Shown one piece after another: positions 9,831 to 19,475 of a DNA stretch of 31,123 nt. The notes beneath the pieces were generated by a model, which did not search any database, had not been told where the DNA came from, and was given only the letters and a program-made list of their open reading frames with translations. A program made the position numbers and the translations under genes. Within the stretch, counting starts at the first letter, position 1. Every line of letters starts with the position of its first letter. The stretch is taken from positions 41,516 to 72,638 of the forward strand of contig FN648885.1 in assembly GCA_000310025.1 (NCBI GenBank), in the 5' to 3' direction. Source of the DNA: Ectocarpus siliculosus (lineage: Eukaryota; Sar; Phaeophyceae; Ectocarpales; Ectocarpaceae).

Positions 9831-10408
9831 ACGAAAAAATATCGGCAGATGGACAGGTCCACTTCCAACGCTCCAGTCTACCGGAACAACAACGAAATAG
9901 GCAACTACTAACGCGACATCAAACAGATACATGCCGACTTCCGACGACGACACAACATCAAGTCGGGGGCACTGCGAGGGGAGGGGGGGGGGGGTTAGCC
10001 ACCCTACGGGAAAAGTATGGGGATAAATCCAGCTGGTGTTCCTGCTATCGTCTCCATCATCATCATCATTCCGGGACACATCTCTCTATCCGTTCAGCCA
10101 TCTCCGTCCTGTTCTCTTCGGCTGCAGTCGTGTCTCCCGTCTTTCCACGTTTCCCCCCCCCTATTTCCTTACCCCCCTGCTCTGCCGTCCTTTTGATATT
10201 ATTGTCGGTGTTTATCTTGTTCCCTTCCTCCGCGCGTGTTATGCTTAGCTTCTGTCATTTGACCATGAACTTCGAGACACATGACTTAATCGAAAATCGG
10301 GATCCATCCGTGGAATGGCGGGGGGGGTAGTTTGCGGGCGGGAGCGGGGACACGAAACAGATATTCACGGGTTTTCAGCTTAGGCATTTTCGCTGAGGCG
10401 GGGACCTA
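9831..10408. other. Gene-less stretch
   Basis: The region contains a G-run near 9983-9996, C-runs near 10147-10180 and a CAT run near 10050-10070. Short frames on both strands have no motif. Nothing further is supportable. Confidence 0.5.
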
Positions 10409-10513
10409 CTAAACTCTGTCAGATTCGAACTCGACAACTGCTTGCTTTCCCCCACGAGCAGGTCGAACAGATGTAGCTTTAGCCTTTCCAACCAACTGAG
10501 CTGCAAAGAGTCT
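10409..10513 (-). ncRNA. tRNA-like segment (A box and B box), probably a tRNA pseudogene or SINE head
   Basis: On the minus strand GCAGCTCAGTTGGTTGG (about 10505-10489) matches a tRNA D-arm/A box, and GAGTTCGAATC (about 10432-10422) matches a B box. The outer segments AGACTCT and AGAGTTT can pair over seven positions with one G-T wobble, like an acceptor stem. The box-to-box distance is about 27 bases longer than in a standard tRNA, the D stem pairs poorly and the T stem has an extra base. It is therefore not a normal tRNA gene. A tRNA pseudogene, an intron-bearing tRNA or the head of a tRNA-derived SINE are all possible. The overlapping 84-codon minus-strand frame is probably a by-product. 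Confidence 0.33.
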
Positions 10514-10961
10514 CTCCAATTCATGTGATATATGCACATATTTTCGTACGTGCAGTCGAACTGCTGTTTCATCTCCGGAGAAAGATCAGGCTTGGAGATA
10601 TAATATGCGGAACATAACCATCTCGACATGATCGGGCGTCAGTGCCGGCGAACGATGTGGTTATGCACGAGTCCCTGCCATGCGACCCCCCCCTCTCCTA
10701 TTGGCAACTACTGCAATGGACTGTCCATGTTTAAGTGTACATAGTGTACTTGGGGCGGCGGTACCCAGGGGGCGCAGGTATTTTAGTTTGATGTGGGTGT
10801 GTATGCGGAAGTTCGTGAACACACATCACGTCATATGGAGCGGGTGGTGAATGGATGATATATGAGGGACGTGGTGCTAGACCTAATCTGACCTAACACT
10901 GGCATGACGAAGTCAAACAAGAGGAGGGAGAACTACGTAGTGACACTCTCCCGCACTCTTG

Positions 10962-11381
10962 ACAGTTTTGCTAAAACGCCCACGGGACACGCATGGCTGA
11001 TGCCAATGGGCCCATGAAGTGCCGATGAAGTGCCGATGAAGTGCCCGCCGTGGGCACTTCAACCTAGAACTTCGCCACTAGCATATCAACCTAGAACATC
11101 AACCTAAACCTAGCCACCAGCGCAAACCTGGCACGTATCGTGTGGGCTTGAGGATAGGGTTGGGCTTGTCGTTAGGGATATATTCCGCTAGAGTGTCCGT
11201 TCCAAAGCAGATAACAAATTCAACGGCTCTCATTAGCCGCTATTGGGCTGCCCACGGGCTACCCATGGGCATGCTCATGGGCACCCATGGGTCAACCATG
11301 GGCAACAAAGTGCCCATGGGCGGCCCATGGGTCACCCATAGGCTGCCCGTGGGTTTCCCATTGGCGTTTTAGAAAAACTGT
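10962..11381. mobile_element. About 420-bp element with terminal inverted repeats and internal palindromes
   Basis: The left end reads ACAGTTTTGCTAAAACGCC then CACGGG. The right end is its inverted counterpart, CCCATTGGCGTTTTAG then AAAAACTGT. The ends match over about 24 bp with three to four mismatches. Inside are an 11-bp tandem repeat (GAAGTGCCGAT near 11018-11050), a perfect inverted repeat GAAGTGCCC/GGGCACTTC at about 11038-11060 and a CATG-core palindrome array. No coding potential or clear target duplication is seen. A MITE or foldback-type element is the likely class. Confidence 0.5.
11251..11364. repeat. CCCATGGG palindrome array with about 11-bp spacing
   Basis: Ten exact or one/two-off copies of CCCATGGG occur. 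The central triplets lie near 11254, 11265, 11277, 11287, 11298, 11316, 11327, 11338, 11349 and 11360, so successive centres are 10-12 bp apart with one gap of 18. Bases between the palindromes vary. The spacing is close to one turn of B-DNA. Confidence 0.8.
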
Positions 11382-11411
11382 AGAATGTGTGGGATATAAA
11401 ATAGACAAAAT

Positions 11412-11550
11412 ATGGATGTGCTACTTCCATGGAATTTAACTTGCACGGAAGCCCCAAGGAAATCCCATGGAAATTGAATGGCTTCCATGGAAGTCGAACC
11501 TTAGGCTTCCATGAAAGTTATTCAAAACAGGTTTAGGGCAGCTTCCACGG
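11412..11550. repeat. TTCCATGGAA-type palindrome array
   Basis: Palindromes of the form TTCCATGGAA and relatives (CCCATGGAAA, TTCCATGAAA, TTCCACGGTC, CACGGAAG) recur from about 11412 to 11550. The type differs in flanking bases from the neighbouring CCCATGGG array and shares the CATG core. Spacing is less regular, about 8-17 bp. No protein is encoded. Confidence 0.6.
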
Positions 11551-11556
11551 TCTTAT

Positions 11557-11590
11557 CGGGGTTAGGGTAAGGGTCAGGGTTAGGGTAGGG
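11557..11590 (+). repeat. Degenerate interstitial telomere-like repeat (TTAGGG type)
   Basis: GGGTTAGGGTAAGGGTCAGG followed by GTTAGGGTAGGG gives about five consecutive TTAGGG-like units, two exact. Isolated TAGGG words also occur nearby at 11154-11186 and 11533. It lies inside the window rather than at an end, so it is an interstitial telomere-like tract, perhaps from repair of a break. Confidence 0.6.
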
Positions 11591-12219
11591 AAGCTAGAAT
11601 GAATGTATGTCCCAACCCTTCCGTGGTGCAAGTTTACACCGATCCTTCTTCCTATATTTTGTTTTTCAATCTGCCACCCTGTTCTCGACACCGGCGACAT
11701 GTCTCGCTTGGAAGCACCACCCCCCGACCGTCTCCAGGGCTCCCATCACCTCACTAGCGCCCCTGCCCTCGCCTTCCTCCCCCGCATCTCTTCACCAAGT
11801 CAGTGCTTTCGTTGGCGCGTCCAAGAATCACTTCCCCCGAATTATCCTCAACGGAAAAGACGAAAGACGCCTCCATTGTCTTACTGCCCATATATCCCGC
11901 TCCTAACCCCTCCCCGAGATACCACTGCCACCTAAACCAGGTGGTACCCACTTCCCGCCGAGCTCGCAGTGTATTGACCTCAATCATGATGCACCGAGGA
12001 CACGGCTGCGGACTCATCGCCTTCGAGGCCACCTCAACCTTGTGCAATGTAGATATGTCGAGATGGGCGCCACCGCCACACCGTCAAAGCGGGCCGACCG
12101 ATCGGTTGCTTCATATCGAAAACGGAACACTCCTGGTCCTTGCGTTGATCGAATGCCTTTTCTTGATTGTTCGTTCTGAACCGTACGCTGCCCCTTGCCT
12201 GATTTGATGCAGGATAACC
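11591..12219. other. Gene-less stretch upstream of the candidate secreted-protein gene
   Basis: Frames of about 100-130 codons on both strands overlap and lack motifs. On the plus strand TTGATGCAG ends just before the ATG at 12220 and could be a splice acceptor for a 5' UTR exon, so part of this stretch may be promoter and leader. Nothing firmer is visible. Confidence 0.4.
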
Positions 12220-13192
12220 ATGGCGATGAAGATGACCACGGCAGCGAGGATCGGGATCGCGTCTATTCTCCTTATCGTGCTACTGGCCCTTAGCGGTACC
12301 TCGGCCTCCGCCGGCTCGGCTTTGAGGGGCAGGGACGTTGACCACGAGGTACAAATAAATCACATCGTCACTTGTAACTCGGGGCAAAGCGGCTTCAAAA
12401 TGCTTTCAAACCAGATGAGAAGTGGCAAAAAGGTGTCGCCATCGTTTTGAGTATTTTTACGCACAAGCCGGGGCCGATGTAAGGTGTTCTTTCATCGTGC
12501 GACAGTATTGCAAAGGTTTGTTTGTCAGTCATCCCCCAGCGTACGTGTGGACCATTGTTAGTTTTGTTCGTCTTGATGGAATTTGGAACTGCGTTGGGAA
12601 TTTTCTTCATTAGAATGCTGGCCACCCAACGGGTTTCTTCTACGGAGCGATGCTTAATTATTGACCGTAGGACAATACAAACACGACAGCACGACGCATG
12701 GACGTCGTTGGGATAAGCGTATAAAATGCAGATGGAGCCTTTCGCTCGAACCACCGTTGAGAATACGCGCTGCGTCATGGGCGAATTGACGGATAAGTTC
12801 TCCCGTTGAGTAAATCGACGTACTTGTATAACCTGCCAACTACATGGTTGGATGGGTCGTCTTTGTCAACAGGGAGACGTCGACCTTCTCGCCGAAGCTG
12901 GAGAGATCAACTGGCGTGGCCTCCAGGGCACAGGTAAGCAGAAGAGGGGGCGGAGAACGCCGAGAGCATGAGTGGAAGTACAATAATAGCCAATGCAGGC
13001 CAGCCGTTCTTCTGTTCTCGAGCGATCGCCTGCGTCAGTGAAAGCCCTCGCCAGGGGATCGGCATCGAGCATAGGCACACAGTACTCGTCGACCGTACTT
13101 CTTGTAGACCTACCCGATCTGTATCACCCTACGTCCCCCCCGCCCACTGTATCAATTTTCTCAACGGACATGTGTTTGTTCCACAGTATTGA
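12220..13192 (+). CDS. Candidate spliced gene for a small secreted protein (three exons)
   Basis: Exon 1 (12220-12348) starts in a good context (ACC ATG GCG) and encodes a signal-peptide-like N-terminus: a basic region (MAMKMTTAAR), a hydrophobic core (IGIASILLIVLLAL) and small residues suited to cleavage near SASAGSA. It ends DVDHE at a GTACAA donor, phase 0. Exon 2 (12873-12933) follows a CAACAG acceptor and encodes GDVDLLAEAGEINWRGLQGT before an excellent CAG|GTAAGC donor. Exon 3 most simply starts at 12999 after AATGCAG and stays in frame to the TGA at 13190-13192 (GQPFFCSRAIACVSE...NGHVFVPQY). Exons 1 and 2 join in frame and look convincing. Exon 3 is uncertain, because another frame there also looks protein-like. 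I recognise no family. Confidence 0.45.
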
Positions 13193-13985
13193 GTTGAGGC
13201 CACCGTGTGCCACGCCCACATGACGTTGTAGGCTTGTCATGTCCGGTTATTGAAACACAGCGACAACCATTGTCTAATGGCGACGTGATCTAGTCTATGA
13301 GGGCATCAGTATATTTTTCGATACGAGGTAGCGAGCGTGTGTTGAGGCCGACCCAATCATCCCTGGGTACCGTCTGTCAGGGTTATTTACGTGTCCATGT
13401 AGTGACCAAGTACGCTGTTGGCAACATAGACAGCAGCAGCGCACCCAAGCAGTGGCAGCCAAATTTGCGTGAGCGCGGTAGGTCTGTAGTATGCGTACGC
13501 ATACCTTCGTATCAAAGGATTCGCGGCAGGTAGGCACGAGCTCATATTTTTCAACTTTTTTCTGAATTTTGTTTGGTTGAAAACCCGCAGCCGCGCGAAT
13601 GGATGTGTATATGTGCATGCCGACCTCCCGACCTCTGACTCGGCAGTCTGCACGGAGATGCATGCACTGCTTTGCATCTCTGCTGACACCGCCACGAGCT
13701 TTTTCATCGATACTTAAAGAGATCCCTCTGGAGGATTTTTGCTGCAAAAGAAGTAGTTTCTGAGTTTTTGGGGTTGAAAGCCCGCAGCCGATCGGATGGA
13801 TATGTGTATACTAGGGTTGGAGGATTGGCCCCCGCCCCCGTCATGGGGCTGGGGGGCCACCCCAGGGACGGATGGTGGTGAGTGTCCGGGAGGAAGAAAA
13901 GAAGAAGAAGGGGAGAGGATTCGTAGGGGGTGGAAGAAGAGACGGTGTTGGGAGAGGGAAGGAAGTGGTAAAGAATTTCGGCACT
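13193..13985. other. Gene-less stretch with a short dispersed duplication and a polypurine tract
   Basis: A segment of about 53 bp (TTCTGA...GTTGAAA.CCCGCAGCCG then GGAT.TGTGTATA) is present at 13560-13613 and 13758-13810. Between them is a perfect 8-bp inverted repeat, GAGATGCA/TGCATCTC at 13655-13680, and one lone dyad of the CCTC-NN-GAGG kind near 13724. From about 13885 to 13975 the plus strand is almost all purine. The long minus-strand frame across this region has no motif and is not called. Confidence 0.5.
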
Positions 13986-14170
13986 CGACGAGCGCGCGGT
14001 CCCGTCGGGGGTGAAAGGGACATGTCAGTCCGTAGTCTTGTCTATCGGAATCGGAAAGCCGAAAAAATCGAGGTATACATAATGCACATTGCCATGGAAA
14101 GGCCGACGAGGAAGGTACGAAGAGAGGCAATGGCACCCAACGTTCGAAGTCGGTGTGAAAACATCGACTC
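13986..14170 (+). repeat. Dispersed repeat of about 180 bp, copy 1
   Basis: It begins CGACGAGCGCGCGGTCCCGT and runs through GTCAGTCCGTAGTCTTGTCT and GACGAGGAAGGTACGAAGAG to TTCGAAGTCGGTGTGAAAAC. The same blocks in the same order are found at 19476-19660 with scattered mismatches and small indels. It directly precedes the 1.1-kb tandem repeat here. Family unknown. Confidence 0.8.
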
Positions 14171-16970
14171 CGGTGTGTCATGTCGTGAAATGCTCTACGG
14201 CAACAAACGTTGTGTCTTATCGTTGGAGTTTGCTCGTCCCTCTTCGGGCCCTCTGTAACTGCACAGTTGTTCCTTTCTGTGCCCTCATTCGGTCTCGGAG
14301 CGCTACTTGTAAGCGGTAGTAACTTGACCTGCAAACGAAGGGCAAACCGACCAGCTGATTTCGAAGGATTGGCCGGCCACATGGGGGATGCATTTAAACT
14401 TCCGAGTGAACAAAGCATGTTTTATACGCAGCTGTAAGCCTCGTACTTGTGGCTTGTTGACGCAGCCGTGTCTAACCCCGACCGGAAGCATCAAGGCGCG
14501 CCATTGCTTCCGTTTCCCTGCATCCACAAATTCCGTCGACCGTCTTCTTCTCTTGCACCACTGCGCCGACAACAATACACTGTACGCTCTCGCATCCGTT
14601 GTGCAACAGGCACGCCCTCTCCGACGGCAGTTCCGACATCTGCAACTGCCACAGGTCAGTAGTGCTCCGTTGCCGATTTCATCCAGTATTTTTTTTAGCA
14701 TCAATATCTCATCGATCTCAATAGTACCCACCGATCTGCTGTACCCGACGTGTCAGTCATGGGTCTTCGAAACTGCCAGTGCTTCATGCTACTGCTTCGA
14801 CGTGCATCTACTCATCATAACGGGTGACCCATGGGCGGCTTAGCAAAACTGTCAGTAGTGTCGGAGATTGAGCCCGACGCGCTATCGTTCTGAGCTTTTC
14901 GCCAAGACCCTCCGTTTCCCTGCTACCTGCTACCCTCGAAGCAGGCGCCCTCCCTTATGATTTGCGAACCCCACCCCCTACGACGACGCCGGCGCCTGCA
15001 GCTGAAAGTGACCGGTCGTTGTTTTTGTCCGTACCGCTTAACGCAAATACTGTAGATATACTCACATGTACGGTGTGTTTCGCTCGTTTTTCGTTGTGGC
15101 TTCGGGTATTTCAGACCCTGTGACGTTAGTAACGTGCTTCCTTCTGCAGCTTTGACGCGCACCTGAATTATTTTCAGATCCAGACGCATACGGCGACATG
15201 ATCTTGACTTCTCCCGTGATGTTCCCAGAGTTCCGTGTCAAGACGCCGACTCTGGTGTCATGTCGTGAAGAGCGCGACGTCGGTAAACACCCGTTGTGTT
15301 CCGAGGTAGTGTTAGTCGTCAGAGTTTGCTCGTCCCTCTCCGGACCCTCGGCAACTGCACAGTTGATCTTTTGTGTGCCCTCATTCGGTCTCGGAGCGCT
15401 ACTTGTAAGCGGTAGTAACTTGACCTGCATACTTGAAGGGCAAACCGACCAGCTGATTTCGAAGGATTCGCCGGCCACATGGGGGATGCATTTGAACTTC
15501 CGAGTGAACAAAGCATGTTTTATACGCAGCTGCAAGCCTCGTACTTGTGGCTTATTGACGCAGCCGTGTCTAACCCCGACCGGAAGCATCAAGGCGCGCC
15601 ATTGCTTCCGTTTCCCTGTATCCACGAAATTCCGTCGACCGTCTTCTTCTCTTGCACCACTGCGCCGACAACAATACACTGTACGCTCGCTCGCATCCGT
15701 CGTGCAACAGGTACGGCCCCTTCGGCGGCTGCTCCGACATCTGCAACTGCCACAGGTCAGTAGTGCTCTGTTGCCGATTTCATCCAGTATTGTCTTTAGC
15801 ATCAATATCTCACCGATCTCAACAGTACCCACCGATCTGCTGTACCCGACGTGTCAGTCATGGGTCTTCGAAACTGCCAGTGCTTCATGATACTGCTTCG
15901 ACGTGCATCTACTCATCATAACGGGTGACCCATGGGCGGCATAGCAAAACTATCAGTAGTGTCGGAGATTGAGCCCGACGGGCAACCGATCTGAGCTTTT
16001 CGCCAAGACCCTCCGTTTCCCTGCTACCTGCTACCCTCGAAGCAGGCGCCCTCCCTTATGATTTGCGAACCCCACCCCCTACGACGATGCCGACGCCTGC
16101 AGCTGAAAGTGACCGGTCGTTGTTTTTGTCCTTACCGCTTAAGCAAATATTGTAGATATACTCACATGCGGTGTGTTTCGCTCGTTTTTCGTTGTGGCTT
16201 CGGGTATTTCAGACCCTGTGACGTTAGTAACGTGCTTCCTTCTGCAGCTTTGACGCGCACCTGAATTATTTTCAGATCCAGACGCATACGGCGACATGAT
16301 CTTGACTTCTCCCGTGATGTTCCCAGAGTTCCGTGTCAAGACGCCGACTCTGGTGTCATGTCGTGAAGAGCGCGACGTCGGTAAACACGCGTTGTGTTCC
16401 GAGGTAGTGTTAGTCGTCAGAGTTTGCTCGTCCCTCTCCGGACCCTCGGCAACTGCACAGTTGATCTTTTGTGTGCCCTCATTCGGTCTCGGAGCGCTAC
16501 TTGTAAGCGGTAGTAACTTGACCTGCAAACGAAGGGCAAACCGACCAGCTGATTTCGAAGGATGGGCCAGCCACATGGGGGATGCATTTGAACTTCCGAG
16601 TGAACAAAGCATGTTTTATACGCAGCTGCAAGCCTCGTACTTGTGGCATGTTGACGCAGCCGTGTCTAACCCCGACCGGAAGCATCAAGGCGCGCCATTG
16701 CTTCCGTTTCCCTGCATCCACAAATTCCGTCGACCGTCATCTTCTCTTGCACCACTGCGCCAACAATAATACACTGTGCGCTCGCTCGCATCCGTCGTGC
16801 AACAGGCACGCCCTCTTCTCTGGGTGGCAATTAATTCACCGAACCGGCACGTGAAGGTCAGTGGTGCTCCGTTGCCGATTTCGCCATTATCGGTCTCAAT
16901 CATGGCTCCTCGACACTGCCAGTGCTTCATGCTACTGCTTCGATGTGCATCTAATCATCAGAACAGCATG
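14171..16970 (+). repeat. 1.1-kb tandem repeat, two full copies and one partial copy
   Basis: Copy 1 is about 14171-15250, copy 2 about 15251-16348 and copy 3 about 16349-16970. The word CATTCGGTCTCGGAGCGCTA lies at 14286, 15382 and 16480, giving periods of 1,096 and 1,098 bp. Copies 2 and 3 are closer to each other than to copy 1. Copy 3 has a replaced internal segment near 16815-16905 and stops matching near 16963. Long frames of up to 256 codons occur on both strands but shift between copies, so I call none of them. In copies 1 and 2, near 14828 and 15931, the words CCCATGGGCGG and TTAGCAAAACTGTC match the TIR of the 10962-11381 element. Confidence 0.9.
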
Positions 16971-18058
16971 ACTAACGTGGGTTTGAACACCCCGTCTAGC
17001 TCATGTAGCACGGACGCCTGCCGCATCTGTGTGAAATCATCATGATGTAGTAGGTCAGTCTATGTTGTGTTGCATCTATTGGACAGACAAGTTACCCCCA
17101 CCGCTCGCACTACAAGTAGCTGTCTTCGAGTCTGCTGGCAGTGTGCTGACTGCGTAGAAAATCTGCTGCCAGGCGCAAGAGTCGCTTCAAGCTGATCTGA
17201 AACCGACGACGACCCCAGATTCCCGAGAGTGCGCAATCAATCGACCATTTGTCACGTCTATTCTGCGTCTGCCCGTTTTTTATTCACCTCCCTTAAGACC
17301 GGTGGTGATTCCAATGACGTGTTCATCCAAAACGAACAGTGGAGATGTGCGACGGCGGGATTTTCGGAATCCAGACGAGCAATGTATGGTGTTCCTTCAA
17401 GCTGCGGGTCAGGTTCCGGGTGCGGTTCCAGGACCGGTGGAAGCCTGGTGTGCCGGCCGGGTCAGGGACTCCGGGCTCGATCACTCTGTTTCGTGCAAAG
17501 CAGGGCCCGCAGTGGCCCGAGCAGTAGGGTGAAAGCAAATCGTTCCAGGATTTCTGCCTGGGCCCGCCTGCTTCCTTTGTCCGCAACGGGTCAGTTGCTG
17601 TGTATGTATAGTGCGTGAGGCATACTGCCAAGCGCAAAGGTGTTGCGTTGGTCTTAGCCGCTAAGAACCGTAGTACTACATATTTGTACAAGGCTCACCT
17701 CCCTAACGGGGATTAGGGGACATGCCTCCCGGGGGCGACGCAGGAGGACATGGTCAATCAATGTCATCGCGGTCGCATGGTTGCATCTCAACGTCATGAC
17801 GTTCGGTAGTGCCGGTTTTGCGTGCAGCCTGCAGAACTTGCCCCCGAATTTGCGTCGTGTGGGGTATTTTTTTTCCCCCGCCGGGACTTTTCGCTTGCGC
17901 GGTGTGTGCTTCCAGGCTCGTGGCAGCTGCAGGTCCTACTGCTGTAATCCGCTGCGTTTGATCACTTACTTGTGTGATCGTGTTGTCCATGGTCCGTGGG
18001 ATGTTGTATATGGTCCGTGGGACAATTTCGCGTAAACACCAACAACGGATAAGTGTTG
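16971..18058. other. Gene-less stretch
   Basis: Frames of 60-130 codons on both strands near 17230-17690 overlap and have no recognisable domain. A 20-bp duplication ATGGTCCGTGGGA occurs near 17989 and 18010. No gene is supported. Confidence 0.45.
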
Positions 18059-18109
18059 ATTTCTTTCGAATTGCTTCATTATTTTTCTTCGGTTTCTAAG
18101 CCACATATT

Positions 18110-18199
18110 GGGGAGTGAGACACGCGGATTGCCATCTTCTCGCCAGCCACATTGACTACGTGGCGCGTCGTTTCCTCTTACAAACCTGTCTCACTCCCC
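18110..18199 (-). other. 3' hairpin of the recombinase-element remnant
   Basis: GGGGAGTGAGACA at 18110-18122 and TGTCTCACTCCCC at 18187-18199 form a perfect 13-bp inverted repeat with a 64-base loop. Within the loop are further pairing words (CGCCA and TGGCG). It occupies the same place as the hairpin at 25518-25610 in the other copy, with compensatory differences. Confidence 0.75.
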
Positions 18200-18912
18200 G
18201 CAAATAATACCAGCCGGGGGACTACGACTGCAAACAAAGGAGTCCCGAAACTGACCAAGCACCCAGATTCAACAGCACCCACATCGAGGTCATTTTCTGT
18301 ACAACTACGGTACAAGTTGACTCTTTCCCCCCCCCGTACATTTCGTTCTCCCGGCCGACTCGTTGCTGTTCTGCTGCCGTCCGCAATTTCCCCGACGTCC
18401 GTCGCGAGTGCTCTAAGTTATTGTGCGACTTGTATGCATCCCACCTCCATTGTTCCTATCTCTCTGAATCACTTCACGTACTGCAATGTCTCCGCCTGAA
18501 CCTACAGCCGTCGCTCCTCCGATCTGCCGAAGGAGTCCAACTTGGAACCCCCGGTTCGCGATCATATCCCTAGCCGTACGGAGGCAGCGCTAAACTTCGC
18601 TACTTCAACTGCTTAACAAGACTCCACGACGTCAACGGTACGGAGTCAGGCAGACGTTGCATGAAACGACAACAAGTCAACCACAAGAGCAACTGCACCG
18701 CTGTCTGCTCTCACGCCTAACCGCGGCCCGGTGACCTCGTCTCTGCTCATCGATGGTGGTCCAACCTTGTCTGGACCGGTGTTCTGACGCTCCCTTTGTC
18801 CGCAATCTCTCCCTGCTGCCCAAGGTAGCCCCCGCTACGCGGACGGGCACCCCTGGGTGAAGAAATGGGCAGCCTTGGGCGCCGTACCGTCCGCTCCTGC
18901 GGAGCGCTTCTC

Positions 18913-18960
18913 GCCCCCGCCCCCGTTCCCGCCCCCGTTCCCGCCCCCGCCCCCGCCCCC
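18913..18960 (-). repeat. GGGGGCGGGGGC-type tract with G-quadruplex potential
   Basis: The plus strand is a short repeat of GCCCCCGCCCCCGTTCCC. On the minus strand this gives more than six runs of three to five G separated by one to three bases. It is translated as a Gly-Ala/Gly-Thr stretch in the minus frame 18747-19259, which has no other recognisable feature. Confidence 0.75.
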
Positions 18961-19475
18961 TTTGCCGTGACCGGCGGTGTGACTACCATCCCTGCCTCCG
19001 GTGAAGACCTCCGCCTCCGGCCGGTTCCCGAGCTCGCGCTTTCGTCTTTCGCCGTGGGGCTCGCGGTAGCGCTTTTTACGGCGATATGAGCTGGTCCCCG
19101 CCCCATAACGGGCGATACTACACTGCCGTGCCGACCCCCGCCCCTGCCGATGAAGCGAGACGCCATGTTACGCTCGACGGTGACCACCGGCAGAAAGTCC
19201 GCCATGACAGCTGGTGGCGCGAACCGGGTGGGTTCGAAGCTGATATCGGCGTCGAACAACTTCGACGCGAGAGCTTTTATGTTTTCGTTGATGAATGTCG
19301 CAGACCGGAATTGCTCACGTCGATTCGATGCTCACGCACCCTCTCCAGTCCAGATCTTCGACATCGTCGCTTGAGCTGCCGTTGATCGCCTGCGGCCTCG
19401 TCACGCTGCCGCTGCTGCTCATCCTCCAGTCCACCCCCAGTCCGCGGAAAATAGCCACCCCGATCACGTCGGTAG

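Larger units (their letters stand above)
18059..19440 (-). mobile_element. Decayed, internally deleted copy of the tyrosine-recombinase element
   Basis: On the minus strand 18750 down to 18059 aligns along its length with 24950-25655, covering the recombinase C-terminal part and 3' non-coding end. Shared blocks include TTCTTTCGAATTGCTTCATT, the words around TCTCTCTGAATCAC and GGAGTCAGG. Near the other end, minus-strand 19440-19345 encodes EDEQQRQRDEAAGDQRQL, matching LREELQRKRDEAAGDRQQLQ in the coil of the better copy. The space between these parts is shorter than in the other copy, so the middle is deleted or rearranged. The region matching the HxxR motif has lost the His and Arg and gained an indel, so this copy is dead. 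Confidence 0.72.

Noticed and set aside
11754-12047. 97-codon minus-strand frame with a protein-like stretch (ASFVFSVEDNSGEVILGRAN)
   Set aside because: It looks plausible locally but has no recognisable family, no start context and lies in the likely upstream region of the 12220 gene.
13714-14418. 234-codon minus-strand frame
   Set aside because: It crosses the border between unique DNA, the dispersed repeat and the 1.1-kb repeat; composition follows the polypurine tract and no domain is seen.
15062-15890. Opposing 256- and 230-codon frames in the 1.1-kb repeat
   Set aside because: Both strands are open over the same bases, the frames break or shift in other copies, and no motif is visible.
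17229-17691. Overlapping 129- and 122-codon frames on opposite strands
   Set aside because: No motif, no splice support, and each reads the other's complement.
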